Assembly (NCBI RefSeq): GCF_900090275.1
Contig: NZ_LT607755.1
Coordinates: 2,170,001 to 2,234,000, forward strand
Length of the DNA stretch: 64,000 bases
Source: Micromonospora zamorensis
GTDB taxonomy: Bacteria; Actinomycetota; Actinomycetes; Mycobacteriales; Micromonosporaceae
Direction: 5' to 3'
The stretch's first letter is position 1. Each line of letters opens with the position of its first letter. Under the pieces are notes generated by a model. It was given only the letters and a program-made list of their open reading frames with translations, was not told the origin of the DNA and did not search any database. Both the position numbers and the translations under genes were made by a program. Below are positions 19,934-48,800 of this stretch, one piece after another.

Positions 19934-20159
19934 TCATTTCCGCATGGACATTGTCTCCACGTTAGGTTGAACGTGCCGTCAGGAAATGCGCCCCGATCCG
20001 GATCGGGGGTCGATCCAGGGGAGTAGGGGTCCCGTCCGAATGGCCTCCCCCCGGGGTGCACTCGATCGCTTAGGGGTGTCCGGCCTCCTCTGACGCTCAT
20101 TACCGTCCGAACCGAACGCGCCATCGGGTCGTGTGGACGAGTGGGGGCCGCGGATCGTC
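19934..20159. promoter_or_regulatory. Divergent intergenic control region between P450 and loading-module PKS
   Basis: This is the only sizeable non-coding interval (226 nt), so promoters for both the P450 and the rightward PKS operon should lie here. It contains an 18-bp palindrome (19991-20008), a third CGATCC half-site (20011-20016), two TAGGGGT heptamers (20024-20030, 20071-20077) and a 9-bp direct repeat CCGTCCGAA (20032-20040, 20103-20111). I could not assign -35/-10 boxes with confidence. Confidence 0.6.
19991..20016. promoter_or_regulatory. Candidate operator: perfect palindrome with an extra half-site
   Basis: CCCCGATCCGGATCGGGG (19991-20008) is its own reverse complement. GGATCG (20000-20005) can alternatively pair with CGATCC (20011-20016). 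The result is three alternating half-sites inside the divergent intergenic region, as expected for a dimeric regulator site. The cognate regulator is not in the window. Confidence 0.45.
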
Positions 20160-36815
<16,656 letters not shown>

Positions 36816-36843
36816 TCCGCGCAGCGGGAACGGGGTACGTGTC

Positions 36844-39800
36844 ATGGCGAACGACGAGAAGCTGCTCGACCACCTCAAGTGGATGACCGCCGAGCTGCGA
36901 CGCAGCAAGCGACGGCTCGAAGAGGTGGAGACGGCGGCCGGCGAGCCCGTCGCGATCGTCGCGATGACCTGCCGCTACCCGGGCCGGGTCAGCACGCCCG
37001 AGCAGCTCTGGGAGCTGGTCGCCGCCGGCGGGGACGCGATCGGTGACTTTCCGGACGACCGTGGGTGGGACGTCGACGGGCTCTACGACCCCGACCCGGA
37101 CGCCAAGGGCAAGAGCTACGCCCGCGAGGGTGGGTTCCTCGCCGAGGCGGCCGACTTCGACCCGGCGCTGTTCGGTATCTCGCCGCGCGAGGCCCTGGCC
37201 ATGGACCCGCAGCAACGCCTGCTGTTGGAGACCGCCTGGGAGGCGTTCGAGCGGGCCGGTATCCCCAGCGACAGCGTGCGGGGCAGCCGGACCGGCGTGT
37301 TCGTCGGCATCAGCGGCCGCGACTACGACACCCTGCTGCAGCGGCACACCCAGGACGGCATCGAGGGTTACCGGCTGACCGGCAGCGCGGCCAGCGTGCT
37401 CTCCGGGCGGATCGCGTACCAGTTCGGCCTGGAGGGGCCGGCGGTCACCATCGACACCGCCTGCTCGGCCTCACTGGTCGCGCTGCATCTGGCGGTCCAG
37501 TCCCTGCGGCAGCAGGAGTGCTCCCTGGCCCTCGCCGGTGGCGCCACAGTGCTCGCCACCCCGGAGGCGTTCGTCGAGTTCAGCCGTCAGCGTGGCCTCG
37601 CCCCGGACGGCCGCTGCAAGCCGTTCGCCGCGGCGGCCGACGGCACCGGCTGGTCCGAGGGCGCCGCACTGCTCCTGCTGGAGCGTCTCTCCGACGCCCG
37701 CCGCAACGGCCACCCGGTGCTCGCCGTCATCCGGGGCACCGCGGTCAACCAGGACGGCGCCTCCAACGGTCTCACCGCCCCCAACGGGCCCGCGCAGCAG
37801 CGCGTCATCCGGGCCGCGCTCGCCAACGCCCGACTCACCGCGGCCGACGTCGACCTGGTGGAGGCACACGGCACCGGCACCCGGCTCGGCGACCCGATCG
37901 AGGCGCAGGCGTTGCTCGCCACGTACGGCCAGAGCCGTCCGGACGGCGAACCACTCTGGCTCGGCTCGCTCAAGTCCAACCTCGGCCACACCCAGGCCGC
38001 GGCCGGTGTCGGTGGCGTGATGAAGACGGTGCTCGCCCTGCGGGCCGGCGTCATGCCGCGCACCCTGCACGTCGACGAGCCCACCCCGCACGTGGACTGG
38101 ACGGCCGGCAACGTGCAGCTGCTCACCGCCGAGCGCCAGTGGGCGCCGGGGGAGCGACCACGTCGTGCGGCGGTCTCCGCGTTCGGCATCAGCGGCACCA
38201 ACGCCCACGCGATCATCGAGGAGGCCCCGACGGCGGACGACGCCCCGACGACGCCTGCGCCGGCCGGCACCGACCCGGTCTGGGTGCTCAGCGGCCACAC
38301 CCCGGAGGCGCTGCGGGCCCAGGCCGCCCGTCTGAGCGCCTTCGCGGCCACCGCCACGGCGACCCACGCCGACATCGCCTACTCGCTCGCCGCGACCCGC
38401 TCACCGCTGCCGGTCCGGGCCGTGGTCACCGGCACCGACCTGCCGGGTGCCCTGGCGGCCCTGGCCGACGGCGTCGCCACCGCCGGGGCCGTCACCGGCG
38501 CGGTCCAGGACGGCCGCACCGCGTTCCTGTTCTCCGGTCAGGGCTCCCAGCGCCACGGTATGGGCCTTGAGCTCGCCGCGCGCTTCCCGGCGTACGCGCA
38601 GGCACTCGACCTGGTCTGCGCGGAACTGGACCCGCACCTCGACCGTCCGCTGCGCGAGGTGATCGCCGACGGGGTCGACCTGGAACAGACCGCCTACACG
38701 CAGGCCGCCCTGTTCGCTGTGGAGGTCGCCCTGTTCCGGCTGGTCGGGTCGTTCGGGGTCACACCGGACTACCTGGTGGGGCACTCGATCGGGGAGATCG
38801 CCGCCGCGCACGTCGCCGGCGTGCTGTCCCTCGCCGACGCCGCGACGCTGGTGGCGGCGCGGGGCCGACTGATGCAGGCGCTGCCGGCCGGCGGGGTGAT
38901 GGTGGCGGTCCGGGCGACCGAGGCCGAGGTGCTGCCGCTGCTGTCCGAGGGCGTGGACATCGCCGCGGTCAACGGTCCCCGGTCGGTGGTGCTGTCCGGT
39001 GCCCCCGACGCGGTGGCGGCGGTCGTCGCCCACTTCGAGAAGTCCAAGCCGCTGGCGGTCAGTCACGCGTTTCACTCGGCGCTGATGGAACCGATGCTGG
39101 CCGAGTTCGCGCAGGTGGCGACCACCCTGACCTACCATGCCCCGGTCATCCCGGTCGTCTCCAACCTCACCGGGCAGCTCGCCGGCACGCAGGACGCCGA
39201 CTACTGGGTCCGGCACGTACGCGACGCGGTCCGGTTCGCCGACGGCATCGCCTGGCTGCGGGGCCGCGGCGTCACCCGGTTCCTGGAGATCGGCCCGGAC
39301 GGCGTCCTCACCGCGATGGCACGGGAGAGCGACGACACCGAAGCCGCCTACCTGCCCCTGCTGCGCCGGGGCCGCCCCGAGGTGACCTCACTGATCACCG
39401 GGCTGGCCGAGGCGTACGTGCGGGGCGCCGCGGTGGACTGGACCGTGCTGGCCACCGGCGGCAGCCGTGTCGACCTGCCCACCTACGCGTTCCAGCAGCA
39501 GCGGTACTGGCCCGCCACCGGCATCGCGCCGGCCGGCGACACCCGGGGCCTCGGCCTCACCGGTGTCGACCACCCGCTGCTCGGCGCCTCCGTCTCCCTG
39601 GCCGGCGCCGACGAACACCTCTTCACCGGCCACTGGTCCGCCGCCGGGCACCCGTGGCTCGCCGACCACCAGGTCGCCGGTGACCTCGTCGTCCCCGGCA
39701 CCGCCCAGCTCGAGGCGGTCCTCGCGGCCGGTGCCGAGATCGGCTGCGAGACGGTCGAGGACCTGGTCCTCGCCACCCCGCTCGTGCTGCCGCCCACTGG

Positions 39801-42800
39801 CGTGCAGGTGCAGGTCCGGATCGGCGCCCCGGACGCCGACGGCCGCCGCAGCGTCAGCGTGCACAGCGGTGACGGCGAGACGTGGACCGTGCACGCCTCC
39901 GGCACCCTCACCGTCACCGGCAGCGCGGCGCCCGCCCCGGCCGAGTGGCCGCCGCCGGGCGCCGAACCCGTCGACCTCACCGACCTCTATCCCGCGCTGG
40001 TCGAACGCGGCCTGGCCTATGGGCCCGCGTTCCGCGGCCTGGAAGCGGTCTGGCGCGGCCCGCTGGGGGACACGTTCGCCGAGGTACGCGCCCCCGAGAG
40101 CATCGACTCCACAGGCTTCGGGCTGCACCCAGCGCTCCTCGACGCCGCCCTGCACGCCCTCGGCTGCACGGGCACCGGCGACGAACCGGCCGCCGTCCCG
40201 TTCGCCTGGAACGGCGTCACCCTGCACGCGGTCGGCGCCGACACGATCAGGGTGCGGCTACGCGGCACCGGGACCGTCGCCCTGGACGTCTGGGACACCA
40301 CGGGGCAGCCGGTCGCCACTGTCGGTTCCCTGGTGCTCCGTCCGTACGCCCCGCCCACCGCGAAGGCACTCCCGGTGGCCGACGCCCTGCACCGCCTCGC
40401 GTGGGCCCCGATCGTCGCCTCGGCACCCTCCGCTGGATCGACCGCCGTCCCGGCGCAGGTCTGGCGCCCGGAGACCGCCGGTGACGATCCGGTGGCAACG
40501 GTGCACACCGCGACCGCCGCCACGCTCGACCTGCTCCAGCGGTTCCTGCGCGACACCACCGACGCGGGCAGCCGCCTCGCCGTGGTCACCTCCGGTGCGG
40601 TGGCGACCTCGCCCGACGAGGACGTACCCGACCTGGCCGCGGCGGCGGTCTGGGGTCTGGTTCGCACCGCCCAGACCGAGAACCCGGACCGCTTCGTCCT
40701 GGTCGACCTGGACGGCCACGACGACGACACGGCGCTCGCCGCCGCGCTCGCCACCGGGGAACCGCAGATCGCCGCCCGCAACGGCGCCCTGTTCGCCCCC
40801 CGCCTGGCCCGCGCCGCGACCGGCCCCGCCCTGATCCCGCCGGCCGGCGTCCCCTGGCGCCTCGACGTCCCGGTGAAGGGCACCCTGGACAACCTCGCCC
40901 TGGTCCCGTGCCCCGAGGTCGACGAACCGCTCGGCCCGGGCCAGGTCCGGATCGCCGTGCGCGCCACCGGCCTCAACTTCCGCGACGTCCTGATCGCCCT
41001 GGACATGTACCCCGACGTCGCCCAGCTCGGCAGCGAGGGCGCCGGTGTCGTCACCGCCATCGGCCCCGGTGTCGACGGGGTGCGGGTCGGCGACGCGGTG
41101 ATGGGCATGTTCTACGGCGCGTTCGGCCCGGTCACCGTCACCGACCACCGGCTGATCACGCCGATCCCGGCCGGCTGGACGTTCGAGCAGGCCGCCGCCG
41201 TGCCGATCGTCTTCCTCACCGCCTACTACGCCCTGGTCGACCTGACCGGCCTGCGTGCCGGGGAGTCGCTGCTGGTGCACGCCGCCACCGGTGGCGTCGG
41301 CATGGCCGCCGTGCAACTGGCCCACCATCTCGGCGCCACCGTCTACGGCACGGCCAGCCCCGCGAAGTGGGACACGCTGCGCGGTCTGGGTGTTGCCGAC
41401 GACCGGATCGCCTCGTCCCGGACCACCGGGTTCGAGGAGAGGTTCCGCGCCGCGACCGGCGACCACGGGGTCGACGTGGTGCTCAACTCGCTCACCGGCG
41501 AACACGTCGACGCCTCGCTGCGGCTGCTGGCCGCTGGCGGTCGGTTCGCCGAGATGGGCAAGAACGACGTCCGCGACCCCGCCGCGATCACGGCCGCGTA
41601 CGGCATCAGCTATCAGGCCTTCGACACGATCGAGGCCGGACCGGACCGGATCCAGCAGATGCTGCGCGCCCTGGTCGATCTCTTCGAGGCCGGAGCACTG
41701 CGACCGCTGCCGGTGACCACCTGGGACGTCCGCTCGGCCGGCGCCGCGTTCCGGCACGTCAGCCAGGCCGCCCACGTCGGCAAGGTGGTCCTCACCGTCC
41801 CGCCCGCCCTGGACCCGGATGGTGTCGTCCTGCTCACCGGCGGCACCGGCGCGATCGGCGCGGCCGTCGCCCGGCACCTGGTCACCACCCATGGCGCCCG
41901 GCACCTGGTGCTGGCGGGCCGTCGTGGCCCGGACGCGCCCGGCGCCGCCGACCTCGCCGACGAACTGCGCGGCCTGGGCGCGAGCGTGACAGTGGCCGCC
42001 TGTGACGTCGCCGACCGCAGCGCCGCCGCGGCCCTGGTCGCGGCCAGCACCACCGACCGGCCGCTGACCGCTGTCGTCCACCTGGCCGGCGTCCTCGACG
42101 ACGGCGTGCTCGACGCGATGACACCCGATCGGCTGGCCGGCGTGCTGCGCCCCAAGGCCGACGCCGCCTGGCACCTGCACGACCTCACCAGGGATCAGCC
42201 ACTCGCCGCGTTCGTGCTCTTCTCGTCGCTGTCCGGGCTGCTCGGCGCTGCGGGCCAGGCCAACTACGCGGCTGCGAACGCGTTCCTGGACGGGCTCGCC
42301 GCGCACCGGCGCGCCCAGGGCCAGCCGGCGATCTCGCTCGCCTGGGGTCCCTGGACCGCCACGACCAGCATGGCCGGGCGGCTGGACGACACCGACACGC
42401 GGCGGATGGACCGCACCGGTGTGCTCGGCTTCAGCACCGCCGAGGGGCTGGCGTTGCTCGACGCGGCGCTCGGCATCGACGAGTCGTTGAGTGTGCCGGT
42501 GCGGCTGGCCCGTACGGTCGCGGCCGGCACCACCCCACCGCCGCTGCTTCGCGGTCTGGTCCGCGGCGCCACCCGCCCGGCTGGCACCGCCGGACCGGCC
42601 GACGCGGCGACCGCGCTGCGCCGTCGCCTGGCCGCCGCCCCCGCCGAGGTCGAACGGATCCTCCTGGAGATCGTCGTGGCGGACGTCGCGGCGGTCCTCG
42701 GGCACGACCCGTCCGGCATCGTCGCTGGTCGTGCCTTCAAGGAGCTCGGGTTCGACTCGCTGACCGCCGTCGAACTCCGCAACCGGCTCGGCGCGGCGAC

Positions 42801-45800
42801 CGGGCTCCGGCTGTCCGCGACCCTCGCCTTCGACCATCCGAGCCCGCTGGCACTCGTCGCCCACCTGCGCGACGAACTGCTCGGCGGCGCAATCCCGGAG
42901 GCACCGCAACCGTCTGCCGAGGTCGCCGGGGACGACGACGACCCGATCGCGATCGTTGCGATGGCCTGCCGCTACCCGGGTGGCATCAGCACCCCGGAGG
43001 AGTTGTGGCGGCTGGTCGCCGACGGCGCCGAGGGCATCACCGCCGTCCCGACGGACCGTGGGTGGCGGGCCGACCTCTTCGACACCGGACGGGACAGCGG
43101 CTCGGCCACCGACCGTGGGGGCTTCCTGCACGACGCCGCCGAATTCGACGCGGACTTCTTCGGTATCTCGCCCCGCGAGGCCCTGGCGATGGACCCCCAG
43201 CAGCGGCTGCTGCTGGAATCCACCTGGGAGGCCCTGGAACGCGCCGGCATCGACCCGGAGACGGTCCGAGGCGAGCCGGTCGGTGTGTTCGTCGGCGCAT
43301 CGGCCCAGGGGTACGACACCCTGCTCCAGGGCCGCGACGCCAGCGCCGGCTACCTGCTCACCGGCACCGCCGCCAGCGTCATCTCCGGCCGGCTCGCGTA
43401 CACGTTCGGCTTTGAGGGCCCGGCCGTCACTGTGGACACGGCCTGCTCGGCGTCGCTGGTCGCGCTGCACCTGGCGATCCGGGCGATCCGCAACGGCGAG
43501 TGCGCGATGGCCGTCGCCGGCGGCGCCGTGGTGATGGCCACGCCCACCATGTTCCTGGAGTTCTCCCGACAGGGCGGGCTCGCCGCCGACGGGCGCTGCA
43601 AGGCGTTCGGGGCGGGCGCCGACGGCACCGGCTGGTCCGAGGGCGTCGGTGTGCTGCTGGTCGAGCGGCTGTCCACAGCGGTCCGGCGCGGTCACCCGGT
43701 GCTCGCGCTGGTCCGTGGCACCGCCGTCAACCAGGACGGCGCGTCGAACGGTCTGACCGCCCCGAACGGGCCCGCCCAGCAGCGGGTGATCCGGGCCGCG
43801 TTGGCCGACGCCGGTCTGTCCACCGCCGACGTCGACGTGGTGGAGGCCCACGGCACCGGTACGGTGCTGGGTGACCCGATCGAGGCGCAGGCGCTGCTCG
43901 CCACGTACGGCCAGGGCCGCGCCGCCGACCGGCCGTTGTGGCTCGGCTCGATCAAGTCGAACCTGGGTCACGCGCAGGCCGCCGCCGGGGTCGGCGGCAT
44001 CATCAAGATGGTCATGGCGATGCGGGCCGGCCTGATGCCCCGCACCCTGCACGCGGACGAGCCGACCACGCACGTCGACTGGTCGTCGGGTTCGGTCGCC
44101 CTGCTCACCGAGGCCCGCGAGTGGGCGGGTGACGGACGTCCGCGCCGGTCGGCGGTCTCCTCGTTCGGTGTCTCCGGCACCAACGCGCACGTCATCCTCG
44201 AAGCCGCGCCCGAACCGGACCCGGTCCGGGGCAGCGAGCGGGCGGACGCCGCTGGCGACGTACCGCTGGTGCTCACCGCCCGCAGCCCGCAGGCGCTGAC
44301 CGCGCAGGCCGCCCGGCTGCTGGCCGGAGGTGACCGGGATCTGGCCGACGTCGCGCACACCCTCGCCGGCCGGGCCCGCCTCCCGCACCGGGCGGTGGCG
44401 TTCGGCCGTGCCGCGCTGGAAGCCCTCGCCGCCGGTCAGGCGGATCCCGCCCTGGTGACCGACACATCGGTGACCGGCCGGACGGCGTTCGTGTTCTCGG
44501 GCCAGGGGTCGCAGCGGCCCGGCATGGGTCTGGGGTTGGCGGCGTCGTTCCCGGTGTTCGCGGAGGCGTTCGACGCGGTCTGCGCGGAGCTGGACCGTCA
44601 TCTCGACCGTCCGTTGCGCGAGGTGATCGCCGAGGGCGACGGCCTGGATCAGACGGTCTACACGCAGACGGCGCTGTTCGCGGTCGAGGTGGCGCTGTTC
44701 CGCCTCGTCGAGTCGTTCGGGGTCGCCCCGGACTTCCTGGTGGGGCATTCGATCGGTGAGATTGCCGCCGCGCACGTGTCCGGTGTGCTGTCGCTGTCCG
44801 ACGCGGCGAAGCTGGTCGCCGCCCGGGGCCGCCTGATGCAGGCATTGCCGTCGGGTGGGGTGATGGTCGCGGTGCGGGCCACCGAGGCGGAGGTGCTGCC
44901 GCTGTTGACCGACGGGGTGTCGGTCGCGGCGATCAACGGTCCCCGCTCGGTGGTGCTGTCCGGCACGGAAGGCGAGGTCGCCGCGGTGGCGGCGAACTTC
45001 AAGAAGTCCAAGCGTCTGCGGGTCAGCCACGCGTTCCACTCGGTGCTGATGGAGCCGATGCTGGCCGACTTCGCGGAGGTCGCACAGACGTTGACCTATG
45101 CGCAGCCCCGGATCCCGGTGGTGTCGAACCTGACCGGGCAGGTCGCGGAGGCACAGGACGCCGACTACTGGGTGCGGCACGTGCGGGAAGCGGTCCGGTT
45201 CGCCGACGGCATTTCCACCCTGGAGGGCCTGGGCGTCAGCACGTTCGTGGAGATCGGCCCCGACGGGGTCCTGTCCGCCATGGGTGCCGACTGCGTGACC
45301 GACGCGGTGTTCGTACCCGTGCAACGCTCTGACCGGGACCAACCGACCACGCTGCTCACCGCCCTGGCCCAGGTCTTCGTGCGCGGCGTCGCGGTCGACT
45401 GGACCCAGTGCCACCCCGGCGGACGCCTCGTCGAGCTGCCCACCTACGCCTTCCAGCGCCGCCGCTACTGGCCGGCCGCCGCCGTCGGCGAAACCGGCAC
45501 CGGCGGGCACCCGCTGCTCGGCGCGATGGTCCCACTGGCCGGCAGCGACGACGAGCGGGTGCACACCGGCCACTGGACCACCGGTTCGGTGCCCTGGCTG
45601 GCCGACCACCGCATCGCCGGATCGGTCGTCGTGCCCGGCACTGCGCTGCTCGAACTGGTCCTCGCCGCCGGCACCGAGGCCGGCTGCGAGCACGTCGACG
45701 ACCTCGTCCTCTCCGCTCCCGTGGTGGCCGGCGAACGCGGCGTGCAGCTCCAGGTCCGGGTCGGCCCGGCGGACGACGCCGGCCGCCGCCCGGTCGCGGT

Positions 45801-48800
45801 GCACGCCACCACCGACGGCGTACGGTGGGCGGCGCACGCCACCGGTACGGTCAGCCCCGCCACCCTGCCGGCCCCGGCGGCTGGCGAGTGGCCTCCGCCC
45901 GGCGCGACCCCGCTCGACGTCGGCGACCTCTACGACGACCTGGCCGACCGAGGCCTCGACTACGGTCCCGTCTTCCGTGGGCTGCGCGCGGCCTGGCGTG
46001 CCACCGACGGCAGCCTGCACGCCGACCTGGCCCTCGACGGTGACGCCGACGGATACGCGGCGCATCCGGCGCTGCTGGACGCCGCCCTGCACGTCCTCGG
46101 CCTGACCGGTGACGCCGGCCGGGACGCCAAGGTCCCGTTCTCGTGGACCGGCGTCACCCGGCACGGTCAGACCGGCAGCGCGGCCCGGGCCCGACTGACA
46201 GTGACCGCGACGGACACCGTCCGGATCGAGCTGGCCGACGACCTCGGCCGGCCCACTGTCACAGTGGAATCCCTGCTGCTCCGGCCGTACGCCCCGCCCT
46301 CGGTGCTGCACACGCTGACGTGGTCGCCGATCCCGGTGCCCGTGGGGTCGACCGCGCACGACCTGACCGTGCTGCGCGTCCCGCAGGTCCCGGGCGACCA
46401 GGCCGCCGCCGCGCACACCCTGGCCGTCCAGGCGCTCGCCGCCGCGCAGGCCGTCCTCGCGCAGGACGACACCCGTCTGCTCGTCCTCACCACCGGCGCG
46501 GTGGCGGCGACCCCGGACGACGCCGTCCCGAACCCGGCCGGCGCCGCGGTCTGGGGCCTGATCCGCAGCGCCCAGTCCGAGCACCCCGGCCGCTTCCTGC
46601 TGGCCGACACCGAACCCGGCGACGACCTGGACGACGCCCGGCTCGCGGCCATCACCGCCGCCGGAGAGGATCAGGTCGCGGTACGCGGGGGTGCTGTCCT
46701 CGTACCTCGGCTCGTTCCTCACCGCGTGACCGGCGACGGCCCGGCCTTCGGCACCGGGACTGTCCTGGTCACGGGTGCCCTGGGCGCCCTCGGCGGGATC
46801 GTCACCCGGCACCTGGTGACCCGGCACGGCAGCACCGACCTGATCCTGCTCGGCCGCCGTGGCATCGACACCCCCGGTTCCGCCGAGCTGGTCGCCGACC
46901 TGACCGCACTCGGCGCCACCGCGACCGTGGTCGCCGCCGACGCGGCCGACCGGGACGCCCTCGCGGCCGTCCTCGCCGGAGCACCCGACCTGACCGCTGT
47001 CGTGCACGTCGCCGGGGTCCTCGACGACGGTACGGTCGACGGTCTCACCCCGGACCGCGTCGCCGCCGTCCTGCGCCCCAAGGTCGACGCCGCCTGGCAC
47101 CTGCACGACCTCACCCGCGACCGGAACCTCTCCGCGTTCGTGCTGTTCTCCTCCGCGGCCGGGGTCTTCGGCGGGCCGGGGCAGGGCAACTACGCGGCGG
47201 CCAACGCCTTCCTCGACGCCCTCGCGGCGCACCGCCGCTCCGCCGGACTGGCCGCCACCTCACTCGCGTGGGGGCCGTGGGCGGACGGCATGGCGGCCGG
47301 TCTCGCCCCGGCCGAACTGGACCGGATGGCCCGCTCCGGTGTGCTGCCACTGTCCACCGACGTGGCGCTCACCGCGCTGGACCAGGCCTGCGCCGACAAC
47401 CAGGCCCTTCTCGTACCGGTCCGGCTCGACCCGTCGGCGACCCCGTCGCACGTTCCCGGCGTGCTGCGCGGCATGATCCGCGCGATCCCCCGGCAGCGCG
47501 CGGGCCGCGCGTCCGGCGACGAGGCCCTGGTGCGCCGGCTCGCCGGTCTGGCGCCGGTGGCGCGCCGGGACCAACTGCTCGATCTGGTACGCACCCACGT
47601 GGCCGGAGTGCTCGGCCACGGCTCCGGGCGGGCCGTTGCCGCGGACCGGCCGTTCAGCGAGTTCGGCTTCGACTCCCTCGCCGCCGTCGAGCTGCGCAAC
47701 GGGTTGAACTCCGCGACCGGGCTGCGGCTGGCCGCCACCCTGGTCTTCGACTATCCGACCCCAGTGGCCCTGGCCGAGCACCTGAACACCGCGCTCGGCG
47801 GCTCCGACGAGAGCCCCACCGCCGGTGTGACCAGGGCGGTCACCGCCGACGAGCCGATCGCCATCGTCGGCATGGCCTGCCGCTACCCGGGCGGTGTGAC
47901 CACGCCGGAGGACCTGTGGCGGCTGGTCGACGCCGGCGGTGACGCGATCGGGGAGTTCCCCCCTGACCGGGGCTGGGATGTAGGGGTGTTGTTCGATCCC
48001 GATCCTGACAATCCTGGGACCACGTACACCAAGGAGGGCGGTTTCCTCTACGACGCGGGCGACTTCGACGCGGGATTCTTCGGGATCTCGCCACGGGAGG
48101 CTCTCGCCATGGATCCGCAGCAGCGGCTGCTGTTGGAAACCTCCTGGGAGGCGTTCGAGCGGGCCGGGATCGACCCGGCGGTCGTACGGGGAGCGCAGGT
48201 GGGTGTGTTCGCTGGAGTGATGTACCACGACTACGTCAGCCGTCTCGGGGCGGCTGACGGAGTCGAGGGTCTGCTGGGCGTCGGCAACGCCGGCAGTGTC
48301 GTCTCCGGCCGGGTGGCGTACACCTTCGGCCTGGAGGGCCCGGCGGTCACAGTGGACACCGCGTGCTCGTCCTCCCTCGTCGCCCTGCACCTCGCGGTAC
48401 GGGCGTTGCGCAACGGCGAGTGCGCCATGGCGCTGGCCGGCGGTGTGACCGTGATGGCCACCCCGGGTACGTTCGTCGACTTCTCCCGGCAGCGGGGCCT
48501 GGCGCCGGACGGCCGGTGCAAGTCCTTCTCCGACGACGCCGACGGGACCGGCTGGGCCGAGGGCGCGGGCGTGCTGCTGGTGGAACGGCTCTCCGACGCG
48601 GTGCGCAACGGTCACCGCGTGCTCGCCGTGGTGCGGGGGACCGCTGTCAACCAGGACGGCGCGTCGAACGGGCTGACCGCCCCGAACGGGCCGTCGCAGC
48701 AACGCGTCATCCGGGCCGCCCTCGCGGACGCCGGCCTGAGCACCGCCGACGTCGACGCGGTCGAGGCGCACGGCACCGGCACCCGGCTGGGCGACCCGAT

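Noticed and set aside
20133..20159. GTG 20133 as start of the loading PKS
   Set aside because: No ribosome-binding site precedes it; ATG 20160 has a G-rich stretch upstream and starts closer to the KS, though the GTG cannot be excluded.
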